Origin: DATJBC01 sp035515515
Lineage (GTDB): Bacteria > Actinomycetota > Acidimicrobiia > Acidimicrobiales > UBA8190
Assembly (NCBI GenBank): GCA_035515515.1
Contig: DATJBC010000153.1
Location: 1 to 33,059 of the forward strand
Reading direction: 5' to 3'
DNA length: 33,059 nucleotides
Within the stretch, counting starts at the first letter, position 1. Every line of letters starts with the position of its first letter. The notes under the pieces were generated by a model. It searched no databases. It was not told the DNA's origin and saw only the letters and a list, made by a program, of their open reading frames with translations. A program made the translations under genes and the position numbers. This document shows positions 31,459-33,059 of the stretch, piece by piece.

Positions 31459-32598
31459 GTGCCTTTTCGGAGCATCGACGACCCGGCCAAGCTTCGCCGG
31501 CTCCTGGAGTCCGTCTTGCTGCTGCAGGCCGACCTCAGCCTGCCCGTCCTCCTGCGCCACATCGTGGAAGAGGGGTGCTCGATGGTGGGGGCCCGGTTCG
31601 GGGCACTGGGCGTGCTGAACGAGGAGCGCACGGCGCTCTCGGAGTTCATCACCGTGGGCATCGACAGGGACACCTACGAGCAGATCGGGTCGTTGCCCAC
31701 GGGTCGGGGCGTGCTGGGGCTCCTCATCACCGACCCCAAGCCCCTGCGTCTCGCCAACATCAGCCTGCACGCCGAGAGCGTGGGCTTCCCGCCGCACCAC
31801 CCGCCCATGACGTCGTTCCTGGGCGTACCGGTCACGGCGCGCAACGAGGTCTACGGCAACCTCTACCTCACCGAGAAGATCGGATGGTCCGAGTTCACCA
31901 AGGACGACGAGGACCTCGTCAACGCCCTGGCCCAGGCGGCGGGCATCGCCATCGAGAACGCCCGGCTCCACGGGCGGGTGCGCGACGTCGCCGTCCTCGA
32001 GGACCGGGACCGGATCGCCCGGGACCTCCACGACGCCGTGATCCAGCGCCTGTTCGCCGTCGGCCTGTCGCTCCAGGGCATCTCCAAGGCGGTCACGACA
32101 CCGCGCGAGTCGGAGCACCTGAGCTCGGCCATCGCCGAGCTCGACGCCACGATCCGCCAGATCCGGTCGTCGATCTTCGAGCTGTCGACCACCGAGGCCA
32201 GCGAAGGCGCGCGCAGCCGGATCCTGGCCCTCATCCACGATCTCGACGACGTCGTCGGCTTCGACGTCCGGGTGACCTTCGACGGCCCGATCGACGCCAT
32301 GGTGTCCGACGAGGTCCTCGAGGCGCTCTCCGCCACCTTGCGCGAGGCGATCACGAACGTGGAGCGCCACGCCCACGCCACCAGGGCGACGGTCATGGTG
32401 CGCGCGGATGACCACGTGTGCACGTTGCGCGTGGAGGACGACGGGGTCGGCATCGGCGAGGACCGTCCGGCCGAAGGCGGCCTCGGCCTCAACAACCTCC
32501 GCCGGCGGGCCGAGAAGCTGGGCGGCTCCTTGACGACCGAGAACACCGGGCGGGGAGCGGTGCTCGAGTGGAAGGTGCCCGTCGCCCGCGCCGACTGA
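31459..32598 (+). CDS. DosS/DevS-like GAF sensor histidine kinase
   Basis: A 379-residue soluble kinase with one GAF domain (about 25-170) and a HisKA_3/HATPase_c core. The GAF reads GRGVLGLLITDPKPLRLANI, ESVGFPPHHPPMTSFLGVPV and YGNLYLTEK. Set against DosS GAF-A from memory, the second His of PPHHPPM (His114) falls on the heme ligand His149, and Tyr136 of NLYLT on the distal Tyr171. DosS has two GAF domains; this protein has one. The kinase core keeps RDRIARDLHDAVIQRLF (His191), LREAITNVERHAHA (N box), VEDDGVGIGED and GGLGLNNLRRRAEKLGG. The start is GTG 31459 by the leaderless promoter; ATG 31450 is the alternative. Its likely partner is the DosR-like regulator at 30192-30857. Confidence 0.92.
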   Translation: MPFRSIDDPAKLRRLLESVLLLQADLSLPVLLRHIVEEGCSMVGARFGALGVLNEERTALSEFITVGIDRDTYEQIGSLPTGRGVLGLLITDPKPLRLANISLHAESVGFPPHHPPMTSFLGVPVTARNEVYGNLYLTEKIGWSEFTKDDEDLVNALAQAAGIAIENARLHGRVRDVAVLEDRDRIARDLHDAVIQRLFAVGLSLQGISKAVTTPRESEHLSSAIAELDATIRQIRSSIFELSTTEASEGARSRILALIHDLDDVVGFDVRVTFDGPIDAMVSDEVLEALSATLREAITNVERHAHATRATVMVRADDHVCTLRVEDDGVGIGEDRPAEGGLGLNNLRRRAEKLGGSLTTENTGRGAVLEWKVPVARAD

Positions 32599-32999
32599 CC
32601 GGCGGCCGCGTCGGTCGGGGCGCCCGGGACGGTCCGGGTTCCGTCAGCTACGCAAGGGCCCCAGGCGCTGGGGGCCCGCGCCCGACGCACCTCCTCGCAC
32701 AGCGACGCGTCGATGGCCGCCATGAGGGCGTCGCCCGGCTCCCTGACGGCGCCCCGGCGCGGCCGGCGGTCCTCGATCGCCCCCGCCGGGAGCCCGAAGC
32801 CCCGGGGGAGGACGCGCAAGGCGCTCGGCGGCGTGGGCGGCCGCATCGGTCCGGTGTGTGCGCAGCCGTGTCCGGCCGCCGGTGGGGACCGCCGACCCGG
32901 CGCCGGGCCCCGGCGCGCCCGCCGTGGTGACCTTCGGCCCTATCCCGGGGCGGGCGGCCCGTCGCACCCTGGGCCCAGGGACGTGGATAGGAGGCAGCC
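32599..32999. other. Region upstream of DUF1918 gene, with a possible decayed minus-strand gene
   Basis: No complete gene is supported. A minus-strand frame from ATG 32846 to about 32650 has nearly every third base G or C and reads like protein (GDALMAAIDASLCEEVRRAR). However, it has no stop before entering the kinase gene, so it may be a remnant or chance. A perfect 14-base palindrome CCCTGGGCCCAGGG lies at 32967-32980. Confidence 0.4.
32927..32942 (+). promoter_or_regulatory. Possible DosR-type box upstream of the DUF1918 gene
   Basis: GTGACCTTCGGCCCTA resembles the DosR-family pattern GGGAC-N4-GTCCC, with eight of ten half-site bases matching and the correct four-base spacer. It is about 57 bases before the ATG at 33000, a usual distance for activation. 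The match is imperfect. Confidence 0.4.
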
Positions 33000-33059
33000 A
33001 TGCAGGCCAAGCCCGGCGACCATGTCGTCATCAAAGCGCACGCGATCGGCCAGCACGAC
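33000..33059 (+). CDS. DUF1918 family protein, 5' end only
   Basis: The first 20 codons are in the window. They read QAKPGDHVVIKAHAIGQHD after the initiating Met, which matches the opening of the small actinobacterial DUF1918 family (a beta-strand start of the form GDxxVV, then a Gly-containing turn); these are usually short SH3-like proteins of unknown function. AGGAGG lies five bases before the ATG, a strong ribosome binding site. The upstream DosR-like box and the adjacent sensor pair suggest control by redox or oxygen, as an inference. The frame is open at the window end. Confidence 0.7.
   Translation, partial: MQAKPGDHVVIKAHAIGQHD

Noticed and set aside
1..33059. Mobile element, prophage or tRNA-linked island
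   Set aside because: No transposase, integrase, terminal inverted repeat pair, phage gene or tRNA was seen, and composition is even except for short intergenic patches.

Overview
This window comes from a high-GC actinobacterium. GC3 is very high, GTG starts are frequent, and several genes show a TAnnnT -10 box seven bases before a GTG, as in leaderless actinobacterial transcription. The gene content fits too: an MptB-like mannosyltransferase, a DosR/DosS-type pair, DUF2630 and DUF1918 proteins, and secreted proteins with GYWLVA-type repeats. An affinity to Acidimicrobiia is my inference from the overall gene mix; no rRNA or tRNA gene is present to prove it. No insertion sequence, CRISPR array, phage gene or attachment site is visible.

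Layout. (1) 1-4527, envelope glycoconjugates: a partial acyltransferase-3/SGNH protein, an MptB-like mannosyltransferase and a GT87 mannosyltransferase, the last two overlapping tail to tail. (2) 4599-6945: a DUF899 thioredoxin-like protein, then a membrane-anchored CAP-like protein ending in a predicted six-unit propeller. (3) 7064-11214, a small metabolic locus: a formaldehyde-activating enzyme (Fae) homologue translationally coupled to a 2-oxoglutarate/Fe(II) oxygenase, divergent from an amidohydrolase-sulfatase pair. (4) 11215-13370: a secreted protein of five DUF5666-like repeats and a VOC protein. (5) 13442-17364, signalling: a PAS-PAS-GGDEF-EAL protein divergent from a membrane histidine kinase. 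(6) 17380-21373: a Gfo/Idh/MocA oxidoreductase, an ACT-domain protein, an L,D-transpeptidase carrying the same 42-residue repeats as the CAP protein, a small GNAT and a DUF2630 protein. (7) 21724-26527: three overlapping genes for prepilin-like proteins, the first a large one with Ig-like repeats. (8) 26869-29845: a secreted G1 (eqolisin) peptidase, an unknown secreted protein and a ChrA-type transporter. (9) 30192-33059: a DosR-like regulator, a small opposite-strand gene, a single-GAF DosS-like kinase that keeps the residues equivalent to the DosS heme ligand and distal tyrosine, and the start of a DUF1918 gene preceded by a possible DosR-type box.

Themes. Much of the window encodes the cell surface: glycan assembly, wall cross-linking, pilus-like fibres and secreted repeat proteins. 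The rest is sensing (c-di-GMP, redox or gas) and one compact catabolic or detoxifying locus. The points I find most worth following are the Fae/oxygenase coupling, the recurring 42-residue propeller module on two unrelated wall proteins, the pilin-Ig operon, and the heme-type DosS homologue with its possible target site.
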